Of a stretch of 64,000 nt of DNA, positions 42,069-53,748 are shown piece by piece. Both the position numbers and the translations under genes were made by a program. This stretch comes from Paeniroseomonas aquatica. GTDB lineage: Bacteria > Pseudomonadota > Alphaproteobacteria > Acetobacterales > Acetobacteraceae. The number at the start of each line of letters is the position of its first letter. Position 1 is the stretch's first letter. Location of the stretch: contig NZ_JAUFPN010000197.1 of the NCBI RefSeq assembly GCF_030409335.1, forward strand, positions 1 through 64,000. The letters are read 5' to 3'. The notes under the pieces are model-generated. The model was not told the origin of the DNA, made no database searches, and worked only from the letters and a program-made list of their open reading frames with translations.

Positions 42069-43739
42069 ATGAACGATTTTAACGGCTCGGCCGCACCCGA
42101 TGCGGCCGACGATCTTGCTTTCATCCCGCTTGGCGGGACCGGCGAGATCGGCATGAACCTGAATGTCTACCGTTGCGACGGCAAGCTTCTGGCAATCGAC
42201 TGCGGCATCGGCTTCGGCGGCCCTGAGATGCCGGAGGTCGAGGTCATGGTCCCCGACCCGGTCTGGCTCTCCGAGCGGCGGGACCGGCTGGTCGGCCTGG
42301 TCATCACCCATGCGCATGAGGACCATGTCGGTGCCGTCGCCCATCTCTGGCCGCAGCTGCGCTGCCCCATCTATGCCGGGCCCTTCGTCGCCGCCGTGCT
42401 GCGGCGGAAGCTGGGCGAGGCCGGGCTGAACGGCGAGGCCAAGGTCATCACCGTGCCGCTCAGCGGCAGCGTCTCCCTCAAGCCCTTCGACCTGCAATTC
42501 CTCCGCGTCGCCCATTCGGTGCCGGAGGCCCAGGCCGTCGCCATCCGCACCCGGCACGGGCTGGTCGTGCATACCGGCGACTGGAAGCTGGACCCCGAGC
42601 CGCTGATCGGCCTGCCGACCGACGAGGCCGCCTTCGCCAAGCTGGGCGAGGAAGGGGTGCTGGCCATGGTCTGCGACTCGACCAATGCGCTGGTCGAGGG
42701 CCATTCCGGCTCCGAGGCCGAGGTGCGCCGCAACCTCGCCGCCATCATCAAGGGGCTGCGCGGCCGGGTCGCCGTCACCTGCTTCGCCACCAACGTCGCC
42801 CGGGTCGAGAGCATCGCCCGGGCCGGCCAGGCGGCGGGACGGCAGGTGGCGCTGTTCGGCCGATCGCTGCGCAACGCGGAAGCGGCGGCGCGGGAATGCG
42901 GCTACCTCCGGGAGATCGAGCCCTTCGTCTCCGAGGAGGAGGCCGGCTTCATCCCCGACGACAACCTGCTCATCATCTGCACCGGCAGCCAGGGCGAGCC
43001 GCGCTCGGCGCTGGCCAAGATCGGCGCCGATACCCACCCCGCCATCGCGCTGGGGGAGGGGGATACCGTCATCTTCTCCTCCCGCATGATTCCGGGCAAC
43101 GAGCGCGGCATCCTGAAGCTGCAGGACGAGCTGGCCCGCCGCGGCTGCCGGATCATGACGGCCGACGACCACATGGTGCATGTCTCCGGCCATCCGGCGC
43201 GGGATGAGCTGAAGCGCCTCTATGCGCTGGTGAAGCCGAAATACGCCGTGCCGGTGCATGGCGAGTGGCGCCACCTCTCGGAGCACGCGGCCCTGGCCGA
43301 GGACCTCGGCGCCATCCCGGTGCTGGTCGAGGACGGCGACGTGCTGCGCCTCTCGCCGGGCAGGCCGGATGTGGTGGAGGCCGTGCCGACCGGCCGCCTC
43401 GCGGTCGACAACGGCCGGCTGCTGCCGCTCTCGGGCGGCGTGCTGGCGGCGCGCAAGCGCATGCTCTTCAACGGCGTGGTGGTGGCGAGCTTCGCCGTGG
43501 ATTCCACGGGGCGGGTGCTCGGCACGCCGCAGATCTCGGCGCCCGGCCTGTTCGAGGGCGGCGACCGGGATTCCGTCCAGCTCGCCGCCGATCTCGCCCG
43601 GGCGGTGGGCGACCTGCCGAATTCGCTGCGGCGGGAGGATGACGCGCTGCGCGAGGCGGCCCGGACCGTGCTGCGCAAGGCGGTCGGCCGCCGGCTGCGG
43701 AAGAAGCCGAACGTCGAGGTGCATCTGCTGCGGGTCTAG
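42069..43739 (+). CDS. rnj: Ribonuclease J
   Basis: This is a 556-residue metallo-beta-lactamase/beta-CASP nuclease. The zinc motif HAHEDH is at residues 81-86, with further metal ligands in [21 protein letters not shown] and DSTN. The beta-CASP helicase-like part has [30 protein letters not shown] and SSRMIPGNE, then [15 protein letters not shown]. It has 5'-to-3' exonuclease and endonuclease activity and matures rRNA and mRNA. AGAAGG precedes the ATG. Confidence 0.96.
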   Translation: MNDFNGSAAPDAADDLAFIPLGGTGEIGMNLNVYRCDGKLLAIDCGIGFGGPEMPEVEVMVPDPVWLSERRDRLVGLVITHAHEDHVGAVAHLWPQLRCPIYAGPFVAAVLRRKLGEAGLNGEAKVITVPLSGSVSLKPFDLQFLRVAHSVPEAQAVAIRTRHGLVVHTGDWKLDPEPLIGLPTDEAAFAKLGEEGVLAMVCDSTNALVEGHSGSEAEVRRNLAAIIKGLRGRVAVTCFATNVARVESIARAGQAAGRQVALFGRSLRNAEAAARECGYLREIEPFVSEEEAGFIPDDNLLIICTGSQGEPRSALAKIGADTHPAIALGEGDTVIFSSRMIPGNERGILKLQDELARRGCRIMTADDHMVHVSGHPARDELKRLYALVKPKYAVPVHGEWRHLSEHAALAEDLGAIPVLVEDGDVLRLSPGRPDVVEAVPTGRLAVDNGRLLPLSGGVLAARKRMLFNGVVVASFAVDSTGRVLGTPQISAPGLFEGGDRDSVQLAADLARAVGDLPNSLRREDDALREAARTVLRKAVGRRLRKKPNVEVHLLRV

Positions 43740-43749
43740 GGCAGGGCGT

Positions 43750-43769
43750 CCCGGGCCGCAGGGCCCGGG
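43750..43769 (+). terminator. Hairpin terminator after rnj
   Basis: A perfect 8-bp GC stem (43750-43757 with 43762-43769) with loop GCAG begins 10 nt after the rnj stop. It is followed by TTCCGGTTCCGCTTTT. It plausibly ends the long nuo-birA-coaX-rnj transcript. Confidence 0.5.
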
Positions 43770-43851
43770 TTCCGGTTCCGCTTTTCATTTCTTGTTAACA
43801 ATGATAGCGTCCCGGCCTCCGGCAAGGGGCGGGATCTTGGCGCTGCGGACC

Positions 43852-44760
43852 ATGCTCTGGGGCAAGAAGGCCATCTGGCGATCGGCGCCAGCGGCCGGCC
43901 CGCAGGCGCCGCCGGCCGGGACCGCCGATGATCCTGCGGTCCCGGGCCGGGCCGGCTTCAACGAGGCGGCCGCCCCGCCCCTGCACCCGCCCGGGGCGGC
44001 GGGGGCCGGCTTTTCCCTCCGGCATGCGGCGGAGGGCCGCAGGGCGTCCCGCCCCGGCGCGGGGGATGCCGCCTCCCATCCCTTTCCCAGCACCGGGCCG
44101 CAGGGCCATCGCGGCCGGATGCGGCAGAAGCTGCTCGAGCGCGGGCCGGATGCGCTGGCCGACTACGAACTGCTGGAGATGCTGCTGTTCTTCGCCATGC
44201 CCAAGGGCGACACCAAGCCGCTGGCCAAGGCACTGATCAATCGCTTCGGCAGCTTCGCCCGGGTGCTGGCGGCGCCGCAGCAGGAATTGCTCGAGACCCG
44301 CGGGCTGGGCGAGCACAGCGTCGCCGCGTTGAAGCTGGTGCAGGCCTCCTCCCTCCGCCTCGCCCGGGCCGAGGTGATGGAGATGCCGGTCCTCAACAAG
44401 TGGGACCTGCTGATCGACTACCTCACCGCCGCGCTGGCGCGGGAGAAGACCGAGCAGTTCCGCGTCCTCTTCCTCGATACCCGCAACCGGCTGGTCGGAG
44501 ACGAGGCGCAGGCGCGCGGCACGGTCAACCACACCCCGGTCTATCCGCGCGAGGTGGTCAAGCGGGCGCTGGAGCTGAACGCCACCGCCCTGATCCTGGT
44601 CCACAACCATCCCTCCGGCGACCCGACCCCCTCGGGCGAGGACATCGCCATGACGCGGGAGGTGAAGGCCGCCGCCGCCGCCCTGGGCATCGCCCTGCAT
44701 GACCACGTCATCATCGGCAACGGCCGGCACCTGAGCTTCCGGCGCGAGGGCCTGCTGTAG
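43852..44760 (+). CDS. radC: RadC-family JAB/MPN metalloprotein with N-terminal extension
   Basis: This is a 302-residue protein from the ATG at 43852. Alternatives are a TTG at 43837 (with GGGGCGGG upstream) or an ATG at 43801 in a promoter-like AT-rich stretch. The first 80 or so residues are disordered Pro/Ala/Gly and unusual for RadC. The helix-hairpin-helix part ([38 protein letters not shown]) follows. The C-terminal JAB domain has the zinc motif [14 protein letters not shown] at about 251-264. Family members are isopeptidase- or nuclease-like. The historic DNA-repair role is doubtful. Confidence 0.88.
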   Translation: MLWGKKAIWRSAPAAGPQAPPAGTADDPAVPGRAGFNEAAAPPLHPPGAAGAGFSLRHAAEGRRASRPGAGDAASHPFPSTGPQGHRGRMRQKLLERGPDALADYELLEMLLFFAMPKGDTKPLAKALINRFGSFARVLAAPQQELLETRGLGEHSVAALKLVQASSLRLARAEVMEMPVLNKWDLLIDYLTAALAREKTEQFRVLFLDTRNRLVGDEAQARGTVNHTPVYPREVVKRALELNATALILVHNHPSGDPTPSGEDIAMTREVKAAAAALGIALHDHVIIGNGRHLSFRREGLL

Positions 44761-44775
44761 CCGGGCCGGGCGCGG

Positions 44776-48228
<3,453 letters not shown>

Positions 48229-48243
48229 GGCCCCGAGGATAGC

Positions 48244-48924
48244 TCAGCCCGGCACCACCCGCCCATCCCGCAGCGTCACCACCCGGTCCATTCGCGCCGC
48301 CAGCGCCGGGTTGTGGGTGGCGATCAGCGCCGCCACCCCCTGGCCCCGGACGGCGGCCAGCAATTCGGTGAAGACCAGCTCCGAGGTGCCGACATCGAGG
48401 TTCCCGGTCGGCTCATCGGCCAGCAGGATGCGCGGCGCATTGGCCAGGGCCCGGGCGATGGCGACCCGCTGCTGCTCGCCGCCCGAAAGCCGGCCGGGGC
48501 GGTGGTTCTCCCGCCCGGTCAGGCCGAAGCTGGCCAGCAGCTGCCGCGCCCGCGCCTGGGCCGTGGCCCGCGGCACCGCATCGGCCATCTGCGGCAGCAC
48601 CACGTTCTCCTCCGCGGTGAACTCGGGCAGCAGGTGGTGGAACTGGTAGACGAAGCCGATGTCGGTCCGGCGGATGGCGGTGCGCGCATCATCGGACAGC
48701 GTCCCGGCGGCGCGGCCGCCGACGAAGACCTCGCCGGCATCCGGCTTCTCCAGCAGCCCGGCCAGGTGCAGCAGGGTCGACTTGCCGGTGCCGGAGGGCG
48801 CGACCAGGGCGACGATCTCCCCGGCCTCCAGCCGCATGTCGGCGCCGGTCAGCACCGGCAGCTCCCCCGCCTCGGTGCGGAAGCGGCGGGAGACGCCCTC
48901 GAGGCGCAGCGCCGGCTCACTCAT
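48244..48924 (-). CDS. lolD: Lipoprotein-releasing ABC transporter ATPase LolD
   Basis: This is a 226-residue ABC ATPase of the MacB/LolD group. The Walker A is [11 protein letters not shown], the signature is [15 protein letters not shown] and the Walker B is [13 protein letters not shown]. The start overlaps the lolC end by 8 nt. With LolC/LolE it extracts mature lipoproteins from the inner membrane and loads LolA. The several lipoproteins encoded in this window would be clients. Confidence 0.95.
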   Translation of the reverse strand: MSEPALRLEGVSRRFRTEAGELPVLTGADMRLEAGEIVALVAPSGTGKSTLLHLAGLLEKPDAGEVFVGGRAAGTLSDDARTAIRRTDIGFVYQFHHLLPEFTAEENVVLPQMADAVPRATAQARARQLLASFGLTGRENHRPGRLSGGEQQRVAIARALANAPRILLADEPTGNLDVGTSELVFTELLAAVRGQGVAALIATHNPALAARMDRVVTLRDGRVVPG

Positions 48925-50173
48925 TGCGCAGCGCCTCCACCGGGTCGAGCTTGGCCGCGCGCCAGCTCGGATAGACCGTCGCCAGCAGCGACAGGCCGAG
49001 CCCCATCAGCACCACCTGCGCCACCTCATGCGGGTCGACCACCGCCGGCAGCTGGCTGAGGAAATAGACCTCGGCGTTGAACAGCTCGGTGCCGGTCAGG
49101 GATTGCAGGCCCTGGCGGATGTTCTCGATGTTCAGGCAGAAGACCAGGCCGAGGCCGAAGCCGATCAGCGTGCCCATCACCCCCACCGAGGCGCCGCAGA
49201 GCAGGAAGATCCTGAGGATCGAGCCGCTGGTCGCCCCCATGGTCCGCAGGATGGCGATGTCCCGCCCCTTGTCCTTCACCAGCATGATCAGGCTGCTGAC
49301 GATGTTGAAGGCGGCGACGATGATGATCAGCGTCAGGATCAGGAACATCACGTTCCGCTCGACCTGCACCGCATTGAAGAAGCTGCTGTTGGCGTCCTGC
49401 CAGTCGACGATCCGCACCGGCCGGTCGGGGCCCAGTGCCCGGCGGATCTCGGTATTCACCGCCCGCACCCGGGTCGGGTCCTGGACGAAGACCTCGATCT
49501 GGCTGGCCGCGTCGCCGGTCTGGAAGAAGAGCTGTGCCGCCGCCATGGGCAGGTAGGCGAAGGTGCTGTCGTATTCGTTCATGCCGACGTTGAACAGCGC
49601 CGCGACCCGGTAGGCACGCACCCGCGGCAGAGTGCCGAGCACCGTGGTCCGCCCCTGCGGCGAGACCAGGCTGACCCGGTCGCCGACCCCGACCCGCAGC
49701 TTGTTGGCGAGGCCGGTGCCGATGACGATGGCATCCTCGCCCTCGAAGCCGGCCAGCGAGCCGCGGCGGATGTTGTTGGCGATGATCGCCTTGGCCTTCA
49801 GATCCTCGGTCTTGATGCCGCGCGCCAGGCCGCCGGAGGCGCCGCCCTGCTCGCTGGTCAGCAGCACCTGGCCCTCGACGATCGGCGTCGCCATGACCAC
49901 GCCCGGCACCGCACGGATCGCCGCCGCCACCGGGTCGTAGTCGCGCATGGCGCCGCCATCCGCGGCATAGATGCCCATGTGGCCGTTCAGCCCGAGGATG
50001 CGGCCGAGCAGCTCCTGGCGGAAGCCGTTCATCACGCTCATCACGATGATCAGCGTGGCGACGCCGAGGGCGATGCCGACCAGGGAGAAGATGGCGATGA
50101 CCGACACGAAGCGCTCGCCCTTGCGGGCGCGCAGGTAGCGGAAGGCGACGGCCCGCTCGAAGGCATTGAACAT
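48917..50173 (-). CDS. lolC: Lipoprotein-releasing ABC transporter permease LolC/LolE
   Basis: This is a 418-residue permease starting at the ATG at 50173 ([51 protein letters not shown]), the classic LolC/E opening. It has one N-terminal and three C-terminal membrane segments around a periplasmic MacB-like domain (about 45-265). The coupling region is [28 protein letters not shown], and the end is [25 protein letters not shown]. Alphaproteobacteria often have a single LolC/E-type permease (LolF-like homodimer), and only one is seen here. Confidence 0.95.
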   Translation of the reverse strand: MFNAFERAVAFRYLRARKGERFVSVIAIFSLVGIALGVATLIIVMSVMNGFRQELLGRILGLNGHMGIYAADGGAMRDYDPVAAAIRAVPGVVMATPIVEGQVLLTSEQGGASGGLARGIKTEDLKAKAIIANNIRRGSLAGFEGEDAIVIGTGLANKLRVGVGDRVSLVSPQGRTTVLGTLPRVRAYRVAALFNVGMNEYDSTFAYLPMAAAQLFFQTGDAASQIEVFVQDPTRVRAVNTEIRRALGPDRPVRIVDWQDANSSFFNAVQVERNVMFLILTLIIIVAAFNIVSSLIMLVKDKGRDIAILRTMGATSGSILRIFLLCGASVGVMGTLIGFGLGLVFCLNIENIRQGLQSLTGTELFNAEVYFLSQLPAVVDPHEVAQVVLMGLGLSLLATVYPSWRAAKLDPVEALRNE

Positions 50174-50181
50174 GGGTGGGG

Positions 50182-51489
50182 TCAGGCCTTGATGCGGGCG
50201 ATCGCATCCTCGAGCGAGAGTTCCAGCCGCTCGCCGGTGGCGCGCCGCTTCAGCTCGACCTTGCCGACCGCCGCGCCGCGCGGCCCGACGATGGCCTGCC
50301 AGGGGTAGCCCATCAGGTCGGCATCGGCGAATTTCACCCCGGCGCGGTCGGCGCGGTCGTCGTAGACCGCATCCGGGTCGAAGGCGGCGTAGAGCCTGTC
50401 GCACAGCGCATCGGTCGCGGCATCGCCCTGCTTCAGGTTCAGCACCGCGACCTTGAAGGGGGCGATCGCCTCCGGCCAGCGGATGCCGGCCTCGTCGTGG
50501 TTCGCCTCGATGATGGCGCCGACCAGGCGGGAGACGCCGATGCCGTAGCTGCCCATCTCGGGCACCACCATCTTGCCGTCCGCCCCGGCCACCTGCAGCC
50601 CCATCGCCGCGCTGTACTTGGTGCCGAAGTAGAAGATGTGGCCGATCTCGATGCCGCGCGCGCTGACCTGCCGCTCGGCCGGCACCTGGGCCCAGGCGGC
50701 CGCGTCGTGCTTCTCGTCGGTCGCGGCGTAGCGGCTGGTCCAGAAGTCCATGACCGGCGAGAGGTCGCCGTCGTAGTCGACCGGCTGCGACAGCGCGTCG
50801 AATTCCAGCAGGTCCCGGTGCAGGTAGACCTGGCTCTCGCCGGTCTCGGCCAGGATCAGGAACTCATGGGAGAGGTTGCCGCCGATCGGCCCGGTATCGG
50901 CCTGCATCGGGATGGCCTTCAGCCCCATGCGGGCGAAGGTCCGGAGGTAGGCGACGAACATCTGGCGGTAAGATTTCTGCGCCCCGGCATAGTCGAGGTC
51001 GAAGGAATAGGCGTCCTTCATCAGGAATTCGCGGCCGCGCATCACCCCGAAGCGGGGGCGGACCTCGTCCCGGAACTTCCACTGGATGTGGTAGAGGTTG
51101 CGCGGCAGGTCCCGGTAGGATTTCGCGTAGGTCTTGAAGATGTCGGTGACCATTTCCTCGTTGGTCGGGCCGTAGAGCATCTCCCGGTCGTGCCGGTCCT
51201 GCAGCCGCAGCATCTCCGGCCCATAGGCGTCGTAGCGCCCGCTGGTGCGCCAGAGGTCGGCGGTCTGGATGGTCGGCATCAGGATTTCCTGGGCGCCGGC
51301 GCGGTCCTGTTCCTCGCGGACGATCTGCTCGACCTTCTGCAGCACCCGCCAGCCGAGCGGCAGCCAGGCATAGATGCCGGCGCTGGTCTGCCGGACCATC
51401 CCCGCGCGCAGCATCAGCCGGTGCGAGGCGATCTGCGCATCGGCCGGGGTTTCCTTGAGGGTCGGCAGGAAGGCGCGGGACAGGCGCAA
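50182..51489 (-). CDS. proS: Prolyl-tRNA synthetase, short alphaproteobacterial type
   Basis: This is a 435-residue class II synthetase. I place the start at a TTG (51489), because the conserved opening [44 protein letters not shown] begins there and GGAG lies 8 nt upstream. No ATG or GTG is available. Motif 2 is [26 protein letters not shown], and motif 3 is [16 protein letters not shown]. The INS editing domain of the E. coli-type enzyme is absent, so this is the compact form. It is the first gene of the proS-lolC-lolD-dnaE operon. Confidence 0.93.
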   Translation of the reverse strand: MRLSRAFLPTLKETPADAQIASHRLMLRAGMVRQTSAGIYAWLPLGWRVLQKVEQIVREEQDRAGAQEILMPTIQTADLWRTSGRYDAYGPEMLRLQDRHDREMLYGPTNEEMVTDIFKTYAKSYRDLPRNLYHIQWKFRDEVRPRFGVMRGREFLMKDAYSFDLDYAGAQKSYRQMFVAYLRTFARMGLKAIPMQADTGPIGGNLSHEFLILAETGESQVYLHRDLLEFDALSQPVDYDGDLSPVMDFWTSRYAATDEKHDAAAWAQVPAERQVSARGIEIGHIFYFGTKYSAAMGLQVAGADGKMVVPEMGSYGIGVSRLVGAIIEANHDEAGIRWPEAIAPFKVAVLNLKQGDAATDALCDRLYAAFDPDAVYDDRADRAGVKFADADLMGYPWQAIVGPRGAAVGKVELKRRATGERLELSLEDAIARIKA

Positions 51490-51602
51490 GGCGGGCTCCG
51501 GGGCGTGAGGGCAGGGGCAGGAGGGCGGCCGGACACTAGGGGCGGGGCGCCCGTTCCGCCAGGGGCTAGGCCCTTCCGCTGCACTGCCGCAATTTTCTTG
51601 CG

Positions 51603-51631
51603 ATGTTGCGGTGCGGTACGAACGAAACCAA
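51603..51631 (-). promoter_or_regulatory. Candidate promoter of the proS operon
   Basis: On the minus strand, TTGGTT (51631-51626) and CAACAT (51608-51603) are 17 bp apart, in a locally AT-richer stretch about 115 bp upstream of the proS start. The match is partial, but it is the best one between the terminator at 51692 and proS. The rest of 51490-51691 holds no gene that I can support. Confidence 0.35.
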
Positions 51632-51691
51632 AAGAAAATTCCGCTTTCGCGTTGTTTCCCACTTGGCGAAACGACACCCATGCAGTAGACG

Positions 51692-51724
51692 AAAAAAAGG
51701 GCCGCACCCGTTGGGGTACGGCCC
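51692..51724 (-). terminator. Intrinsic terminator with seven-U tract
   Basis: An 11-position stem (ten Watson-Crick pairs and one U-G) with loop CAAC is followed on the minus strand by TTTTTTT. It ends transcription coming from the DUF1467 gene and/or the candidate small RNA, about 200 bp before proS. Confidence 0.85.
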
Positions 51725-51783
51725 GAGTTTAGGGAGGAAACGCCAGTCACACGGCAGAGAGAGGACCAACCCTCCCTCTGCCA
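51692..51783 (-). ncRNA. Candidate small RNA with anti-Shine-Dalgarno motif
   Basis: The minus strand holds a compact two-hairpin element. Hairpin 1 (51782-51771 with 51764-51753) has a 12-bp stem with a 6-nt loop. A 28-nt single-stranded stretch (51752-51725) contains UUUCCUCCCUAAA, in which CCUCCC is 51737-51732. Hairpin 2 (51724-51714 with 51709-51699, loop CAAC) runs into seven U residues (51698-51692), a textbook terminator. The one non-Watson-Crick position in each stem is a G-U pair on the minus strand but an A-C mismatch on the plus strand, which fixes the transcribed strand. It is about 90 nt long. It could be an independent sRNA or the 3'-UTR end of the DUF1467 transcript. Confidence 0.6.
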
Positions 51784-51908
51784 GTATGTTGGCGCCAGCG
51801 ACCAACGTGGCACAACCTCAATCGATGCCCGCGTCGCCAGAAAAAGATGCTGCCAAACCAACCTCGCACAACAAGAAGGCGACACCGGCCTGACAGCCGG
51901 AAAGTCGC

Positions 51909-52169
51909 TCATTTTTCGGGCAAGGCCAGCCAGCCGGTGCGGAAGCTGAGCCAGTCGCTGTCGATCAGCAGGAAGACGAAGACGAAGATCACGCTGGAAA
52001 CCAGCGTGGTGACCGCCGCCTTCCGCCAGAGTCGCGGCGCCTGCGGCGTGCCGCGCCAGCCGCTTTCGGGGTCGCCCTCCGCCTCCGGGCGGGTGCCGAA
52101 GGGCAGCACCGCGAAGAGCACCACCCACCAGATCAGGAAATAGACGACGACACCGCTGACGAGGCTCAT
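51909..52169 (-). CDS. DUF1467 family small membrane protein
   Basis: This is an 86-residue protein with two membrane helices (about 4-24 and 53-72). Between them is the conserved polar loop [31 protein letters not shown], typical of the alphaproteobacterial DUF1467 family. The [13 protein letters not shown] signature is intact. The gene lies upstream of proS on the same strand, as in many relatives, but here a strong terminator separates the two. Its function is unknown. Confidence 0.85.
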   Translation of the reverse strand: MSLVSGVVVYFLIWWVVLFAVLPFGTRPEAEGDPESGWRGTPQAPRLWRKAAVTTLVSSVIFVFVFLLIDSDWLSFRTGWLALPEK

Positions 52170-52229
52170 GACCGCTGTGTGGGGCCGCTTCGCCGCGGCG
52201 GCAAGACCGGGCCGGCGCCGCCGCCCGGA

Positions 52230-52781
52230 TTAATCCGCCGGCCTCGATGGGCCAGCGTCATCTCCGGGATGGATTCGCGCGCCGTCCAGCAGCGGCCGTG
52301 GCTGTCGGCGTGCACCGCCGGGGCCGCGGCATCCGCCTCCCGGCCGTGGCTCCAGGCCGAAGCGGCCGTGCCGGTTCTCCCCGCGCACCAGCGTCGCCGA
52401 GCGCCGGGTCGACCCGACGTGCCGCACCCGCGCCGCGATGTCGCTGATCCGAGGCCGATCCGGTCCCGGGCCCGAGCGGTCCGGCGCCGAGGCACGCAGC
52501 GCCAGCGTGTCGTGCAGCGGGAACTGGCCGGGCTGCACGATGACCGGCACCGCCGCCCGCGCCGCCACCGCCAGGCTTGCCGTCTGGCCGCGCGACCGCA
52601 TCACCGCCGGGTCCTTGCGGTCGGCGTGCGGGAGATGGCCGTGCCGGTGCGAGCCCGGCAGGATGGTGACGCAGCCGCTCTCCTCATGGCTCGGCGTCAG
52701 CGCGACCCGGGCGGTGACATGCCCATGCGGCGCCAGGCAGCCGTCGCGGGCGGCCGATGGCGCATCGAGAACCCTGCCCAT
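52230..52781 (-). pseudogene. Phytanoyl-CoA dioxygenase (PhyH) family remnant
   Basis: An open frame of 183 codons matches only the C-terminal half of a PhyH-type Fe(II)/2-oxoglutarate dioxygenase. Recognisable stretches are VTARVALTPSHEESGCVTILPGSHRHGHLPH, then VIVQPGQFPLHDTLALRASAPDRS, then RISDIAARVRHV, and LVRGENRHGRFGLEPRP. The N-terminal half with the HxD iron motif is absent from all frames upstream. The distal His region, normally H-G-S-x-x-N, reads RASAPD, so the iron site cannot form. The last 35 residues have lost similarity. I read this as a truncated, decaying gene. A recently frameshifted but expressed protein is less likely. Confidence 0.6.
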
Positions 52782-52923
52782 GTCCCGGCCTCCTGCCGCG
52801 GCGCGATGCAAGCCGTGTCCTGCGCCGCAGCATGCGGGACATGTCACCCGGACTGGAACGGGCCGCCGCAGCATCCCATGTCCTGATCCAGGACATGCGC
52901 GGCGAATACTGTCGCGCGACAGT
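52779..52923. promoter_or_regulatory. Cluster of TGTCC/GGACA half-sites and two palindromes
   Basis: Five TGTCC or GGACA half-sites lie at 52781, 52816, 52837, 52879 and 52891. The last two form a perfect inverted repeat, CATGTCCTG-ATC-CAGGACATG, reading 52877-52897 with 9-bp arms. A second perfect 16-bp palindrome, ACTGTCGCGCGACAGT, is at 52908-52923. The region 52782-53114 has no convincing long gene. It looks like the control region of the decayed PhyH gene and of the plus-strand exporter gene. Confidence 0.45.
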
Positions 52924-53031
52924 ACCGACCAATCAACTAAACAAATAACCGCAACAAGGCATTGGGCATCGTTGTTGCCCGTCTGCAGTATGCCGCCGCT
53001 TCCGGGAATTCCCGGGCGGAAGGACAGTCCC

Positions 53032-53118
53032 ATGCAGCTTGCCACCGCAGCAGCAGGCTCCCCGGCGCGATCAGGGTCGCAGCGCGCGGCCGGCGCCGCC
53101 ATGGGCCGCCCGGCATGA
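53032..53118 (+). CDS. Possible 28-residue leader ORF coupled to lysE-type gene
   Basis: The ATG at 53032 is preceded by GGAAGGAC at a good distance, better than the site before the exporter gene itself. The ORF codes MQLATAAAGSPARSGSQRAA followed by GAAMGRPA, and its stop overlaps the exporter ATG (ATGA at 53115). It has no recognisable domain. It may serve translational coupling or be an attenuator peptide, or it may be chance. Confidence 0.3.
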   Translation: MQLATAAAGSPARSGSQRAAGAAMGRPA

Positions 53119-53738
53119 TGCCGCCAGGGCTCGAGGCCGGCACCCTGCTCGGCCATTTCCTGCTGGGCTACCTGATCGTGCTGGCGACGCCCGGTCCCAA
53201 CCTGCTGGTCATCGGCGGCGTCGCCGCGCTGCGCGGGCTGCGCGGCGCCCTGCCGCTCTGCCTCGGCGTGGCGCTGGGGGCGGGGGCGCTGGCCGCCGCC
53301 ATCGCCGCCACCATCGGCGCCGGCGCCGCCCAGGGCGGCTGGAACGCCGCCTGCCGGCTGCTGGGCGCGGGACTGCTGCTCTGGGTCGCCTGGTCGGTGG
53401 CACGGTCCCGCCCGCCCGACCCGGCGGCGCTGCGGGACCGCACCGCCCGCACCGCCGAATTCGGCGCCGCCTTCTGCACCGCCGCGACCAACCCGTTGAC
53501 CGCGGCCTTCTTCGCCGCGCAATTCCTCGGCCCGCTCTCGGCCGTGGGCGAGCTGCGGCTGCTGGTGCCGCCTTCGGTCGCGGCTGCGGCGCTGGCCTTC
53601 TTCCTCGGCGTCGCCAGCCTCTTCGCCCATCCGGCCTTCCGCCAGGCGGTGCTGGCCTGGCACCGGCCCATCCGCCTGGCCGCCGCGGTCGCGCTGGTGC
53701 TGATGGCGGTCTCCGTCGCCACCCCGATCCTCGCCTGA
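53115..53738 (+). CDS. LysE/RhtB-family exporter
   Basis: This is a 207-residue membrane protein with six hydrophobic segments. The family motif ATPGPNLLVIGGVAALRGLRGALPLCLGVALGAG follows the first helix. The second landmark, FGAAFCTAATNPLTAAFFAAQFLG, matches the NPK-type loop of RhtB proteins. These proteins export amino acids or small metabolites by proton exchange. The start ATG at 53115 overlaps a short leader ORF. The exported compound is unknown. Confidence 0.82.
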   Translation: MMPPGLEAGTLLGHFLLGYLIVLATPGPNLLVIGGVAALRGLRGALPLCLGVALGAGALAAAIAATIGAGAAQGGWNAACRLLGAGLLLWVAWSVARSRPPDPAALRDRTARTAEFGAAFCTAATNPLTAAFFAAQFLGPLSAVGELRLLVPPSVAAAALAFFLGVASLFAHPAFRQAVLAWHRPIRLAAAVALVLMAVSVATPILA

Positions 53739-53748
53739 CCCGGCAGGA

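Noticed and set aside
51786-51893. A 35-codon plus-strand ORF across the upstream part of the small-RNA region
   Set aside because: It has no ribosome binding site or domain, and the RNA structure and terminator point to the other strand.
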